From Roseibium album (GTDB lineage: Bacteria; Pseudomonadota; Alphaproteobacteria; Rhizobiales; Stappiaceae), in NCBI RefSeq assembly GCF_001404515.1, contig NZ_CXWE01000005.1:496001-560000 (forward strand): a DNA stretch of 64,000 nt, in the 5' to 3' direction. Positions 34,133 to 43,120 of the stretch are shown in pieces. The position numbers were made by a program, and so were the translations under genes. How positions within the stretch are numbered: the stretch's first letter is position 1; each line of letters starts with the position of its first letter. The notes under the pieces are model-generated. The model worked only from the letters and a program-made list of their open reading frames with translations. It ran no database searches and was not told the origin of the DNA.

Positions 34133-35434
34133 TTGAAACACGACATCGACTCCACCGATGCAGGCACTGCTGATTCCGCCTCCGGGCTGAACCGCCCCCG
34201 CGGCGAAGGCGAAGTCTTGCGGGAACCCGGTATTCCATTTGCCGAGTTTGTCGCGATCATTGCGATGATCATGGCGCTTAACGCCATGGCGATCGACGTG
34301 ATGTTGCCGGCACTGCCCGCCATCGGTGACGCGCTCAATATCGTCGAGGAAAACAACCGTCAGCTGATCCTTCTGTCCTATCTCATCGGTTTCGGCAGTG
34401 CACAGCTGTTTTTCGGTCCGGTGACCGACGCATTCGGCAGGCGCAAGATACTGGTTGGCGGCCTCGCGCTCTACAGTCTGGCGAGCATCGGCGCAATATT
34501 TGCGGCTGATCTCGACTCGCTGCTCATATCACGCGTGCTGCAGGGGGTCGGTTGCGCCGGAGCTCGCGTTTCCGCGCTTTCGGTTGTCCGCGACTGCTAT
34601 ACGGGCCGGCGTATGGGCAAGGTCATGTCGCTGGTAATGATGGTCTTCATGGCTGTGCCGGTTGTCGCACCGTCCATCGGTCAGGTCGTGCTGCTTGTCG
34701 CCGGATGGCACTGGATCTTCGCGTTGCTGCTGTTTTCCGGTGTCGCCATGCTCGTGTGGTCTGCCTACCGGATGCCGGAAACACTGGCGACGGAAAACCG
34801 CCGCCCCATGGTGATGTCCACGATCATCAGTGCTTATGTGACCGCTCTGACCACGCGCGTCAGCCTCGGCTACACGTTCGGCACCGCCTTCATTTTCGGC
34901 GGCCTGTTTGCGTTTCTGGCCATGTCCCAGCAGATATTCGTCGACATCTTCGATCTCGGGGCTCTCTTTCCCGTCGTCTTTGCCGCAATCGCGATCACCA
35001 TGGCCGTCGCGGCCTTTACCAATGCTCAGCTTGTGGAAGCCATCGGAATGCGCCGCCTGTCACACGGGGCGACGGTGATTTATACCGCTCTGGGTTTGAT
35101 CCTGTTTATTGTCTCCACGTTCGGGATTGAAAATTTCTGGCTATTCCTCGTGCTGGTTACGCTCATCATGACCAGCTTCGGATTCATGGGGGCGAATTTC
35201 AATGCCATGGCGATGGAGCCACTTGGTGCTATTGCCGGCACGGCATCATCGGTGATTGGGACGATCAGCACGCTAGGCGGCGCAATCCTCGGCTACATCA
35301 TGGGTCAGCTCTTCGACGGGACGACCCAACCTCTGGGTCTTGCCTATGCCGTTTATGGCCTGTGTGCCATCGGATGCATTCTCTATGCCGAGCGGGGACG
35401 CATGTTCCACGCCTTGCACGACGACCAGACATGA
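34133..35434 (+). CDS. Bcr/CflA family drug efflux MFS transporter
   Basis: A 433-aa membrane protein with about 12 helices. The first helix region IMALNAMAIDVMLPALPAIG and the motif LSYLIGFGSAQLFFGPVTDAFGRRKI are those of the Bcr/CflA drug:proton antiporters, and RVLQGVGCAGARVSALSVVRD matches the helix 4 region. The start is TTG at 34133 with a weak site, and the first 40 residues are hydrophilic (GTADSASGLNRPRGEGEV), so a shorter protein is possible. Substrate unknown. Confidence 0.88.
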   Translation: MKHDIDSTDAGTADSASGLNRPRGEGEVLREPGIPFAEFVAIIAMIMALNAMAIDVMLPALPAIGDALNIVEENNRQLILLSYLIGFGSAQLFFGPVTDAFGRRKILVGGLALYSLASIGAIFAADLDSLLISRVLQGVGCAGARVSALSVVRDCYTGRRMGKVMSLVMMVFMAVPVVAPSIGQVVLLVAGWHWIFALLLFSGVAMLVWSAYRMPETLATENRRPMVMSTIISAYVTALTTRVSLGYTFGTAFIFGGLFAFLAMSQQIFVDIFDLGALFPVVFAAIAITMAVAAFTNAQLVEAIGMRRLSHGATVIYTALGLILFIVSTFGIENFWLFLVLVTLIMTSFGFMGANFNAMAMEPLGAIAGTASSVIGTISTLGGAILGYIMGQLFDGTTQPLGLAYAVYGLCAIGCILYAERGRMFHALHDDQT

Positions 35435-35704
35435 CAAAGGCCCGCCTTTTGGCCAACTTCCGACTTGAAGAAGGGTGCATGTCATTGTGCTCCCCGGCCT
35501 TTGACCGGAGTTCGGCCTAACGTCCCGCGCGACTGTCTGCGGCGAAAACGACGCTGCCTTCGGACAATGACACCTCGAGGCCGGTCTCATCGCGGCCGAC
35601 AGACCATGTCTCCAATCTTGGTGCTGCTGTTCAATTGTGCGAAGCTTTGCAAGAATTCCAATCGGCAATTCTGAAACTTCCCGACGACGCGGAACCGATT
35701 TCAC

Positions 35705-36808
35705 ATGACAGATGCAACTGCTTCACTGGACACCGGAAAGAATGTTCCAGAACCGGAATACGGCAGCGGTTGGGAGGTTCTGACTTCAGACAATGACCAT
35801 CTGCAAAAAGCCGGTGTCGACCGGTCCAGACTTGAACGCGTTTTTGAATTGCAGGATTTTCTGTTTGGCGGGCAAAACTGGGCAGCGGTCATTGTTCGCG
35901 ATGGCCGCATCGTTCACGAACATGCCTCGTTCATGGGGCTTGCAACAAGCCGGTTTGATGTTTGGTCATGCACCAAATCCCTAACTGGAACAGCATGGGG
36001 TCTGCTATTTGACGATAGCCGAAAAGGGCTCTTGAAAGGCGGTTTGCAGATCAGCATCGACACGCCCGCCTACCAGTACCTGCCGGAGGCTGCGCCTCTG
36101 AGCGATCCGCGAAAAAGCCGGATAACAATCGGACAGCTCCTGTCGATGACATCTGGAATCAAGGGAGAGGATCATGGGCTTTACGGCGTGCCGACGGGCC
36201 CCGATGCAGGACCGTTTGAGCATGCTTTTGGGCATCAGGCCAATCGCTACGGGCGCAGCGCCGCAACTCTATCCGCGGAGCCGGGCTCCGTTTGGGAATA
36301 CAGTGATCCGGCCTTTTCGCATTTATCGATTCTTTTTGCGCGAATTGCAGGCATGGAGATGGGCGAGTTTATTCAGCAACGCATATTTGCACCGATCGGA
36401 ATTGAGCATGCGAGCTTTGGTGTCCTTGGTGGTGCTGGGCACATCGGTCCGCATACAAGTGGTCATGTCGGTCTGGTCATATCAGCCCGAGACCTTGCCC
36501 GTTTCGGATTGCTGGCGTGTCGCCATGGACGCTGGGGAGACCAACAGATTATCCCTCAATGGTGGTGTGACCTGGCAACACGGTCGTCCCAAATGCTGAA
36601 CCACGAATATGGGTATTCCTGGTGGGTCAACGCCAAACGGACCCGTTGGCCGAAGCTCCCCGAGGACACATTTGCGCTGCAGGGTCACAACACCAACAAT
36701 TGCTACATCGTTCCTTCACTGGATTTGATTGTCGTCAAAATCGGATCTGGACCGACACGGTGGAACGAAGGCGACTTTATCAATGGCATCGTTGACAGCC
36801 TGGTTTGA
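35705..36808 (+). CDS. Serine hydrolase, beta-lactamase (class C) fold
   Basis: A 367-aa protein of the class C beta-lactamase/esterase superfamily. The catalytic S-x-x-K is Ser88-Cys-Thr-Lys91 (VWSCTKSL), and the second motif Y-x-N appears as Tyr199-Ser-Asp201 (WEYSDPAFS). The third, usually K-T-G or H-x-G, appears as QGHNTN near residue 338. No signal peptide is visible, so it is probably a cytoplasmic esterase, amidase or peptidase rather than a true beta-lactamase. It begins the accessory-looking 35.7-40.3 kb stretch. Confidence 0.8.
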   Translation: MTDATASLDTGKNVPEPEYGSGWEVLTSDNDHLQKAGVDRSRLERVFELQDFLFGGQNWAAVIVRDGRIVHEHASFMGLATSRFDVWSCTKSLTGTAWGLLFDDSRKGLLKGGLQISIDTPAYQYLPEAAPLSDPRKSRITIGQLLSMTSGIKGEDHGLYGVPTGPDAGPFEHAFGHQANRYGRSAATLSAEPGSVWEYSDPAFSHLSILFARIAGMEMGEFIQQRIFAPIGIEHASFGVLGGAGHIGPHTSGHVGLVISARDLARFGLLACRHGRWGDQQIIPQWWCDLATRSSQMLNHEYGYSWWVNAKRTRWPKLPEDTFALQGHNTNNCYIVPSLDLIVVKIGSGPTRWNEGDFINGIVDSLV

Positions 36809-36851
36809 CAACCGCTGGTAGGATCCGCCCGATCAATCATGGATCGGTTCG

Positions 36852-37241
36852 GTGCCAATGCGGCTTGCGAAGGCTGTGTTTCCTCACATCGGCAATCATG
36901 GATGTGGTTCATTCGTTGCCATTTCAGGGATCGAGGCCGGTCAACCGAGACTGCCGTTCACGCTTGGACCAACCCGCCTCGCATTGCACGGTTTCATACA
37001 ACTGCTTGCGGACCGGTACGGGCGGCAGGGCATCCGCTTCAACGCCGTTGCCCCCGGCCTCATGGAAAGTGCACACGCAGAGTTTCACCCGGAATGGACT
37101 GAAACCGTTCCTATGGGACGGGTGGGCCGCAATGAGGAAGTTGGCCGAACCATTGCGTTCCTTCTTTCAGAGGCATCGAGTTACATAACCGGTCAATGCC
37201 TGACTGTCGACGGAGGTGTGAACAGGCCTGTTGGAAATTGA
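36852..37241 (+). pseudogene. C-terminal remnant of a short-chain dehydrogenase/reductase
   Basis: The frame matches only the second half of an SDR: PMRLAKAVFPHI, SFVAISGI, ALHGFIQLLADRYGRQGIRFNAVAPG, then RVGRNEEVGRTIAFLLSEAS and YITGQCLTVDGGV. The N-terminal Rossmann part with T-G-x-x-x-G-x-G is absent, and an in-frame TAG at 36819 closes the frame upstream. The catalytic Tyr-x-x-x-Lys is replaced (by sequence position, Leu and Arg), as in a subgroup of SDR-like proteins. It is probably a decayed gene; expression as a 129-aa product from the GTG at 36852 cannot be ruled out. Confidence 0.65.
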
Positions 37242-37271
37242 CAGGCATCACCGCCGACAATGCGGTCGCCT

Positions 37272-37703
37272 TCAAATGCCTGCGCGGCACCAATCCACAT
37301 ATGCGGTGACGGTTTGCCCCTGAAACACTGCGTTCGCTGCACTCAGGCGCAGCCGGTCGCCGGACATTTCCACCTGGCGGATTTGCTCTGTACCGACCCA
37401 GTTGGGACAAGAGGCCTGGGTCACGCGGTGAATGACATGATCTTGCTTGTATTCATATGGTCCGGCGTAGGTAATCTGAGATTTGATAGCCGCAGTGTCC
37501 TCCTGAACGGTTCCGCCGAACGGATCATTTGTGGCGTATTGCATGCGATTGCTGGCCATCATGTGAACAAACACAAAACCATCTTGAGAATAACTGATAT
37601 ATCCGGTCGCATCCTCTCCCAATGGGTAAACACGGCGACCGTCTTCATCTTGATTGAACCAGGCAATCAACGACCAGGTGCCGACCAGGGTCAATTCCGA
37701 CAT
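37272..37703 (-). CDS. Lipocalin-like domain protein
   Basis: A 143-aa protein from the ATG at 37703 (37721 is an alternative start). It begins with LTLVGTWSLIAWFNQDEDGR, then YPLGEDATGYISYSQDGFVFVHM, the pattern of the small lipocalin-like (Lipocalin_5 type) domain. The C-terminal strand runs VQEDTAAIKSQITYAGPYEY and ends in LSAANAVFQGQTVTAYVDW. No signal peptide. Relatives are often found near hydrolase or oxidoreductase genes in catabolic clusters; ligand unknown. It points toward the SDR remnant and ends 30 bases from it. Confidence 0.7.
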   Translation of the reverse strand: MSELTLVGTWSLIAWFNQDEDGRRVYPLGEDATGYISYSQDGFVFVHMMASNRMQYATNDPFGGTVQEDTAAIKSQITYAGPYEYKQDHVIHRVTQASCPNWVGTEQIRQVEMSGDRLRLSAANAVFQGQTVTAYVDWCRAGI

Positions 37704-38036
37704 AATAAACAATCCAATCATGAAATTGATTTCAACAATACGCTTTTCACGGCATACGGCGTTCGTTCGAGTCGGGTTTCACAATAGTGCAGACGGCACC
37801 CGTCAGTGAACCTTGGAAACGGGATCAGGGTCGATTTTCGATTGTGATATCAAGGATTCACTGCCGGCTGATATCTGCCGTTGGAAGAATACCGCTTGCA
37901 CCACAAACATTGCATACGGGCTTCCTGCCAAACGAAAACCAACTCAGCCCCGCACCCAACAATACCGGACCGGGAACTGCCACTTTTCGCATCCCGACCT
38001 GCTGGTTGCCTGTACTCGTCGTTTACCGCAGCAGCC
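37704..38036. other. Intergenic region, no gene seen
   Basis: About 333 bases between two minus-strand genes. Plus-strand frames of up to 96 codons overlap each other in several frames without recognisable sequence or ribosome binding sites. The upstream region of the lipocalin-like gene is AT-richer than its neighbours. Confidence 0.5.
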
Positions 38037-38792
38037 CTACTCTCCCAGGTAATGCTCAGTATGCCACATGCCCCTGATGGGAGCTGCGCCTTGTTGGGTT
38101 ACTTGAAATTCCTGCCACCATCTTGCGGCTTGCCAGATCGCTTCGGGGCAACTGGCTCTGCTTTCCAGCCCGGGTGTCAAATCATAACCGTTGGCGGAAC
38201 ATAAAGCTTCGATAAAGGCCGCAGATGGTATTCCATATCCATCGAACAACGGGTTGTCTGCTCGCCCAACCCCCCAGACGTAACCCAGCCAAAGCAGAAG
38301 CAGCTCAACACAATCGAGGTCGACACGTTGCTTCTTGAACTGCACTATCGTTTTTTTCATCTCGCTCAGTTTCACCGGTATCCGCATGACCGCAATGTTG
38401 GGATACATGTTTTTGCTGGCGTAGTTGGCAAGATGGGCCTGTTCCACGGCGTTGTCTGAAGGCGGGTAACCAAATCCTTCGGCGGGCTCCAGCGAAATTT
38501 CCCAGATAGCGCCTTTGTCTGTGGGGCCGGAGCCCTGAAGCAGGACGACATGTGACCAATGGCTGGGGCTCATGTCGTTCCTCAAGTGGCCCTGCGCCAC
38601 TCGTGTGTGGAAATAGGATTTCTGTTTGCCACCGATCAGAACAAGATAGGACATACCCTTCGCGCCCTCTTCAGCGGCAAGCGTTTTGAGATGCCTTTTA
38701 ACCCATTTCTCGTTGTCTTCGCTGCCACGTCTCTTTGCCTGAACAAACTCTGGATTATGCGCCTTTGCCGTTGATGCCACAATATTCAGCAT
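38037..38792 (-). CDS. Unrecognised protein, possible permuted papain/NlpC-like fold
   Basis: A 251-aa protein I do not recognise. There is no signal peptide or membrane helix. SPSHWSHVVLLQGSG, with His81, and VDLDCVELLLLWLGYVWGVG, with Cys161, recall circularly permuted NlpC/P60-like enzymes, where a His in an S-H-V motif comes first and the catalytic Cys follows in an x-C-x-E-L motif. The C-terminal part has several Trp and Cys residues (EALCSANGYD, IWQAARWWQEF). It starts 21 bases after the PhoD-like gene on the same strand, so the two are probably cotranscribed. Confidence 0.6.
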   Translation of the reverse strand: MLNIVASTAKAHNPEFVQAKRRGSEDNEKWVKRHLKTLAAEEGAKGMSYLVLIGGKQKSYFHTRVAQGHLRNDMSPSHWSHVVLLQGSGPTDKGAIWEISLEPAEGFGYPPSDNAVEQAHLANYASKNMYPNIAVMRIPVKLSEMKKTIVQFKKQRVDLDCVELLLLWLGYVWGVGRADNPLFDGYGIPSAAFIEALCSANGYDLTPGLESRASCPEAIWQAARWWQEFQVTQQGAAPIRGMWHTEHYLGE

Positions 38793-38813
38793 TCGAAGTC
38801 TCCTGAAAATTCG

Positions 38814-40238
38814 TTACCTGAGAAGCCCAAGCGCGACGTCCCTGGGTTTACCGGGATGCTTGTGAATTTCGTAATACGTCACCTTTGCCTCGAGTGTATT
38901 GGCCGCCTTGCGCAAGGCAAGCATGGCAAATTGATCCCCGGTGTGCTTGTAAATGGTCTCTGTACGATAGCGCTTGCCGAAGACCTGTTGAGCGAAAAAC
39001 GGTTCCGCGTCGGGAGGCTTTGAATGTCGCGGCCAGCGAGACTTTTCGCCCTTGAAAAACCTCCGAAAGCCGGCACCGATGTTCTTGAGCTGATCGCTGC
39101 CGATGGTCGTTACCAAAGACGAGGGCGAACAAATGATTTCAATGAATTTGGTCCGCCCCGCTTCCTTTACCCGGGTGACGCGACCCCAATGAACGTCACC
39201 CGTCAGAAGCAAGACAGGACGCCCGGCGTCGGAAAGTCTTTGGAGCGCTTTTACAATGCCTTCATAGTCACCGTAGTTGGGAAGCATCCAGTCTGCGACG
39301 GAACCCTTGTATTCACCGACCGGCTTGTCGAGTAAGGATTGCCCGGTAACGACAGCGCCGACTTTCTTTTCTGCAATCAAACGGTCCACCCAATCGTTCA
39401 ATTGGGGCAATCCATCTGGAGCAAGGGTAGCGCTGCGGTCTTCCTGTCTCTGCGAGCGTTGATCCAGAACAATGATTGAAACAGGATCAACATCGACTTC
39501 TATGTTGTCCCCGCGAACCGCCGGCGTGGCGCATTGGAACGCGTCATAGAGCTGGTCCGCTGCGTTCTTCCAGCGCGCTCGGGAATCCTGTTTCCAGGAA
39601 TTCTGGATTATCGGAGATCTGTGGGGAAAGTTGTTCCAATATTCATGGTCATCGGGACAAAACACCGCCGGCGATGTTTTCAACAACGCGTCGAGGCCGA
39701 GATTTGAGGTCCAATTGGTTCGATAATAGTGTTGAAATCTTTCGGAAAGTTGCGCTTCGTCGTCCGGATAGTTGTTGAGCGTGGGTAGGTCGAGATAGAC
39801 CTGATCACCCATAAACAACGACAGGTCCTGGCGTTCTGAAGCCGGGATATTCGAATAGGTTCGTGCAACTTGCGCCTGCCGGTTTTCGGCCTGATGGAAA
39901 CAGGAACACAGCAAAATGCGGAACCATGTGTCTGTCGAAATCGCTTCGGGAAACCGCCTTATGCTCAATTCGGCGGTCCCGCCATTTGCCGTAACCGATA
40001 CCCGGTCATAATTTGCCTGCGGATCCTCAACCGAAATCTCAAAGACACCGGTGAGCAGTGTCGAGCCGAATTTGTGTGATGGCGCGAGCGGACGCAGCGC
40101 TACAGGCGTGACGGCCTTGCCGTTTATCTTCCATTTTGGTCGAGGGGCAGAGTTTTCGTCATTGCCGCTCTCAACACACAGCCATACTCTTATCGTGTTC
40201 TTTGAAGAAACCCGCGCATGTAGTGTTAAGCTGGTCAA
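38814..40238 (-). CDS. PhoD-like metallophosphatase/phosphodiesterase
   Basis: About 474 aa from a TTG at 40238 with AAGG nine bases upstream; a TTG at 40292 would add 18 residues. An N-terminal Ig-like part (LTLHARVSSKNTIRVWLC) leads to the PhoD catalytic domain: LLCSCF, SLFMGDQVYLD, VFCPDDHEYWNNF, QRSQRQEDRS and LLLTGDVHWGRV, which carry the Asp, Asn/His and His metal ligands. Secreted PhoD enzymes have a Tat signal; none is visible here, so this one is probably cytoplasmic. The natural substrate is unknown. It forms a probable two-gene unit with the unrecognised downstream protein. Confidence 0.78.
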   Translation of the reverse strand: MTSLTLHARVSSKNTIRVWLCVESGNDENSAPRPKWKINGKAVTPVALRPLAPSHKFGSTLLTGVFEISVEDPQANYDRVSVTANGGTAELSIRRFPEAISTDTWFRILLCSCFHQAENRQAQVARTYSNIPASERQDLSLFMGDQVYLDLPTLNNYPDDEAQLSERFQHYYRTNWTSNLGLDALLKTSPAVFCPDDHEYWNNFPHRSPIIQNSWKQDSRARWKNAADQLYDAFQCATPAVRGDNIEVDVDPVSIIVLDQRSQRQEDRSATLAPDGLPQLNDWVDRLIAEKKVGAVVTGQSLLDKPVGEYKGSVADWMLPNYGDYEGIVKALQRLSDAGRPVLLLTGDVHWGRVTRVKEAGRTKFIEIICSPSSLVTTIGSDQLKNIGAGFRRFFKGEKSRWPRHSKPPDAEPFFAQQVFGKRYRTETIYKHTGDQFAMLALRKAANTLEAKVTYYEIHKHPGKPRDVALGLLR

Positions 40239-40682
40239 GGCTATGGACCTTACGGTTAAAAGCCATAGCCTACTCAATATGCGTTTTCGCAATCAAGAGT
40301 TTAATTAATTTTCTCAATCTACTTTTTCGATAAAGATCTCGCGCTTATTAATTCTCGCACCTGACAGGGCACCCGGCACGAGTTGCATGAATTCATCTCC
40401 AAAGACCGGCATTTGTCAGCCTCTCCCTCTGCCGGCCCTCACCGCGCATCTGGGTCAGTTCATCAAAAACAGTTGGAAATATCAGGTACGGATCTGCAAT
40501 TGAACTGATCGGGATTTGACCGCCGGACAAGGCGCCAGAAAATGGCGCCGGAAATGCGGTTAGACTGCAAGCACTGTCTGACAAAGCAGTGGCTCAGGAC
40601 GAGACGTTCACCGCCACACGCACCCGTTGAGGCGGTTCTAGGGTGAACAGATCCGCCCTGGTTTCGATCCCCGACAAGAGGA
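40239..40682. other. Intergenic region with AT-rich segment, no gene seen
   Basis: About 444 bases upstream of the PhoD-like gene and downstream of ilvE. Bases around 40305-40360 are AT-rich and probably hold the PhoD promoter. No credible gene; one hairpin is listed separately. Confidence 0.5.
40531..40549 (-). terminator. Hairpin downstream of ilvE, possible terminator
   Basis: GGCGCCA (40531-40537) and TGGCGCC (40543-40549) pair perfectly around GAAAA. It lies 133 bases past the ilvE stop, and only a short TTGT follows on the minus strand, so it is a weak terminator candidate. Confidence 0.35.
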
Positions 40683-41585
40683 TCAGCCGGCTGCCGCCTG
40701 CAAGGCAGGTGCATCAGGCCGCACGGCAGCATCATAGTCCTTCATGAGTGTTTCGATGATCTCGCCGACCTCGAATTTGGTTCCGGCAATTTCCGAAACA
40801 GGCGTGACTTCCGCCGCCGTACCGGTCACGAAGCACTGCTCGAATTCGGGAATCTCTTCCGGCATGATCGCGCGTTCGATCACCTCGATGCCGCGTTCCC
40901 GTGCAAGATCGATCACGGTGCGGCGGGTAATGCCGTCAAGGAAACAGTCAGGTGTCGGTGTGTGGATCTTGCCTTCCCTGATGAAGAACACGTTGGCGCC
41001 CGTGCATTCGGCAACACGCCCACGCCAGTCCAGCATGAGCGCGTCAGTATAACCTTTTTGTTCCGCCGCGTGTTTTGACACGGTGCAGATCATGTAAAGG
41101 CCGGCGGCCTTGGCCTTGAAGGGTGCCGTTTTCGGATCCGGACGGCGGTACTCCGCCATATCGAGACGGATCCCCTTCAATCTTTCCTCCGGCTTGAAGT
41201 AGCTCGGCCACTCCCAGGCCGCGATGGCCAGGTGAATGGTGTTGGTTTGCGCCGAGATGCCCATCATTTCACTGCCACGCCAGGCGACCGGACGGATATA
41301 GGCATCGGTCAGCTGCATGCGTGCCAGGGTTTCTTCCTTGGCGGCGTTGATCTGCTCGGCTGTCCAGGGGATCTCGAAGCCGAGCGTACGGGCTGACTCC
41401 AGCAACCGCTCGGTATGTTCCTCGGACTTGAATATCCGGCCACCGTATGCGCGCTCACCTTCGAAGACACTGCTGCCATAGTGCAAGCCATGACTCAGGA
41501 TGTGGAGCTTCGCGTCCGACCAGGGCACGAACTCGCCATCATACCAGATATCACCACTGAGCTGATCAAAAGGCGTTCCAGCCAT
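40683..41585 (-). CDS. ilvE: Branched-chain-amino-acid aminotransferase
   Basis: A 300-aa PLP-dependent class IV aminotransferase that makes or degrades leucine, isoleucine and valine with 2-oxoglutarate/glutamate. Typical elements are GDIWYDGEFVPW, HGLHYGSSVFEGERAY, the PLP lysine at Lys159 (APFKAKAAGLY), and EVIERAIMPEEIPEFEQCF with FVTGTAAEVTPV near the end. The ATG at 41585 has GGAG upstream. It diverges from the MarR gene, so the 244-base gap holds both promoters. Confidence 0.95.
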   Translation of the reverse strand: MAGTPFDQLSGDIWYDGEFVPWSDAKLHILSHGLHYGSSVFEGERAYGGRIFKSEEHTERLLESARTLGFEIPWTAEQINAAKEETLARMQLTDAYIRPVAWRGSEMMGISAQTNTIHLAIAAWEWPSYFKPEERLKGIRLDMAEYRRPDPKTAPFKAKAAGLYMICTVSKHAAEQKGYTDALMLDWRGRVAECTGANVFFIREGKIHTPTPDCFLDGITRRTVIDLARERGIEVIERAIMPEEIPEFEQCFVTGTAAEVTPVSEIAGTKFEVGEIIETLMKDYDAAVRPDAPALQAAAG

Positions 41586-41829
41586 GTTCCATCTCCAGCA
41601 CGCTCATTGAGCGATTATTGAATTTTTGTTACAGACGCGAATAACGCCAAAGACTTGCGCCTGTATTTCTGCTGTATATTTTGCACAGCACGCCAACTAT
41701 CGGTATCCTGATGACCGTGGCAGCGTTGAACGGATTCGTTTATCATCCGATGCCTAAAAATGCATCTTTGAGACCGATCATTTCGCGCGCAGCTTCTGAC
41801 AAGTAACAATCGACCAGAATTAAGTCAAT

Positions 41830-42387
41830 ATGACTGACGTAAATTTCAAACCGGCAATTTCACCTGTCCCGCGGGAAGAGGATGTTGCGTCAAATGATCC
41901 GGCTCAAAACGAGGCTGAGGACTCCTTGCCATATGACCTGATCGAGCTTCTGTTTTTCGCCTACAAGGATTTCACCGGCGACCCCGATGACGTCCTTGCC
42001 GAATTCGAATTCGGCCGGGCTCATCACCGTGTGCTTCACTTTGTGGAGAGAAATCCGGGCATCATGGTCACAGACCTGCTCGGAATATTGCGCATTACCA
42101 AACAGAGCCTTGGGCGCGTTCTCAAGCAACTTGTCGATGCAGGTATCATCGAGCAGCGTGAGGGTCTGAATGACCGGCGGCAACGGCTGCTATATACGAC
42201 GGAGCGGGGTCACACTCTCGCGGAAGAACTGGCACACCTGCAGCAAAAGCGCCTTGAACGTGCCCTAATTGGATTGCCTGATGGCAGCGAGGAAATCGTG
42301 CGGCAGTTTCTGTTGCAGATGATCGATCCCGAGGCTCGCGCGGACATAATGAGACTTATCAGAAGCCCGTTCCCCCTGAAGGACTGA
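41830..42387 (+). CDS. MarR family transcriptional regulator (PetP-like)
   Basis: A 185-aa winged helix-turn-helix regulator. After an acidic, disordered first 30 residues, the DNA-binding core is VTDLLGILRITKQSLGRVLKQLVDAGIIEQ, with the wing NDRRQRLLYTTERG. It is followed by an OmpR-type response regulator and a histidine kinase. A MarR gene next to an OmpR regulator recalls petP-petR of Rhodobacter and similar loci in Brucella and rhizobia; I infer orthology from gene order and length, not from a search. Confidence 0.85.
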   Translation: MTDVNFKPAISPVPREEDVASNDPAQNEAEDSLPYDLIELLFFAYKDFTGDPDDVLAEFEFGRAHHRVLHFVERNPGIMVTDLLGILRITKQSLGRVLKQLVDAGIIEQREGLNDRRQRLLYTTERGHTLAEELAHLQQKRLERALIGLPDGSEEIVRQFLLQMIDPEARADIMRLIRSPFPLKD

Positions 42388-42421
42388 CCGACGTCGAGTT
42401 AACAAGGAACAAAATGACGAC

Positions 42422-43120
42422 ATGAAAGCCCAGGTGCCCGACGACAATGCCAACCATATCCTCCTGGTGGATGACGACAAGCGGATCAGGGATCTGCTCT
42501 CAAGGTTGCTAAAGGAAAACGGCTACCGGGTTTCCACTGCCGCCAATTCCGCCGAAGCGCGCACGTGCCTTTCCGGCCTCGAATTCGATCTGATCATCCT
42601 GGATGTGATGATGCCCGGCGAAACAGGTCTTGAGCTCGCAGTTTCCCTGCGCGAGGAGTCCGAGGTTCCTATCCTCATGCTCACGGCGAGGTCCGAAGCC
42701 ACAGACCGCATTGCCGGGCTGGAGGCTGGTGTCGACGATTATTTGCCCAAGCCTTTCGAACCTCGGGAACTGATGCTCAGAATGGCCGCGATCCTGCGCA
42801 GGGGGAACACTCAGCCCGCCGTCGCCAGTGAGGAGATCCGGTTCGGACCGTTTTCATTCAACAGCTCCAGAGGCGAGCTCAAGAACGGTGACAGTCAGGT
42901 CCGTCTGACGGACAGGGAAAAACAGATCCTGTCGATCTTCGCAGAACAACCGGGAGCCACGGTGCCGCGCCACAAGATCGTTGGCGGCGAAAGCGGCCTC
43001 GGCGAACGCACGGTTGATGTTCAGATCAACAGGTTAAGGCGCAAGATCGAAACGGATCCGGGCAATCCGATCTACCTGCAGACTGTTCGCGGCATTGGCT
43101 ATCGACTGGCGTGTGATTGA
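42422..43120 (+). CDS. OmpR-family response regulator (PetR-like)
   Basis: A 232-aa two-component regulator. The receiver domain has the acidic cluster VDDDK (17-19), the phosphoacceptor Asp61 in LIILDVMMPGETGL, the switch residue in MLTAR and the conserved Lys in LPKPFEP. The C-terminal winged helix (about 130-232) includes LTDREKQILSIFAEQPG and VDVQINRLRRKIETDPGNPIYL, typical of OmpR/PhoB. Its stop region overlaps the likely start of the kinase gene, so the pair is translationally coupled. Confidence 0.93.
   Translation: MKAQVPDDNANHILLVDDDKRIRDLLSRLLKENGYRVSTAANSAEARTCLSGLEFDLIILDVMMPGETGLELAVSLREESEVPILMLTARSEATDRIAGLEAGVDDYLPKPFEPRELMLRMAAILRRGNTQPAVASEEIRFGPFSFNSSRGELKNGDSQVRLTDREKQILSIFAEQPGATVPRHKIVGGESGLGERTVDVQINRLRRKIETDPGNPIYLQTVRGIGYRLACD

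Noticed and set aside
35705..36808. Serine hydrolase as an antibiotic-resistance class C beta-lactamase
   Set aside because: No signal peptide, Y-S-D instead of Y-A/S-N, and no K-T-G motif; an esterase or peptidase relative is more likely.
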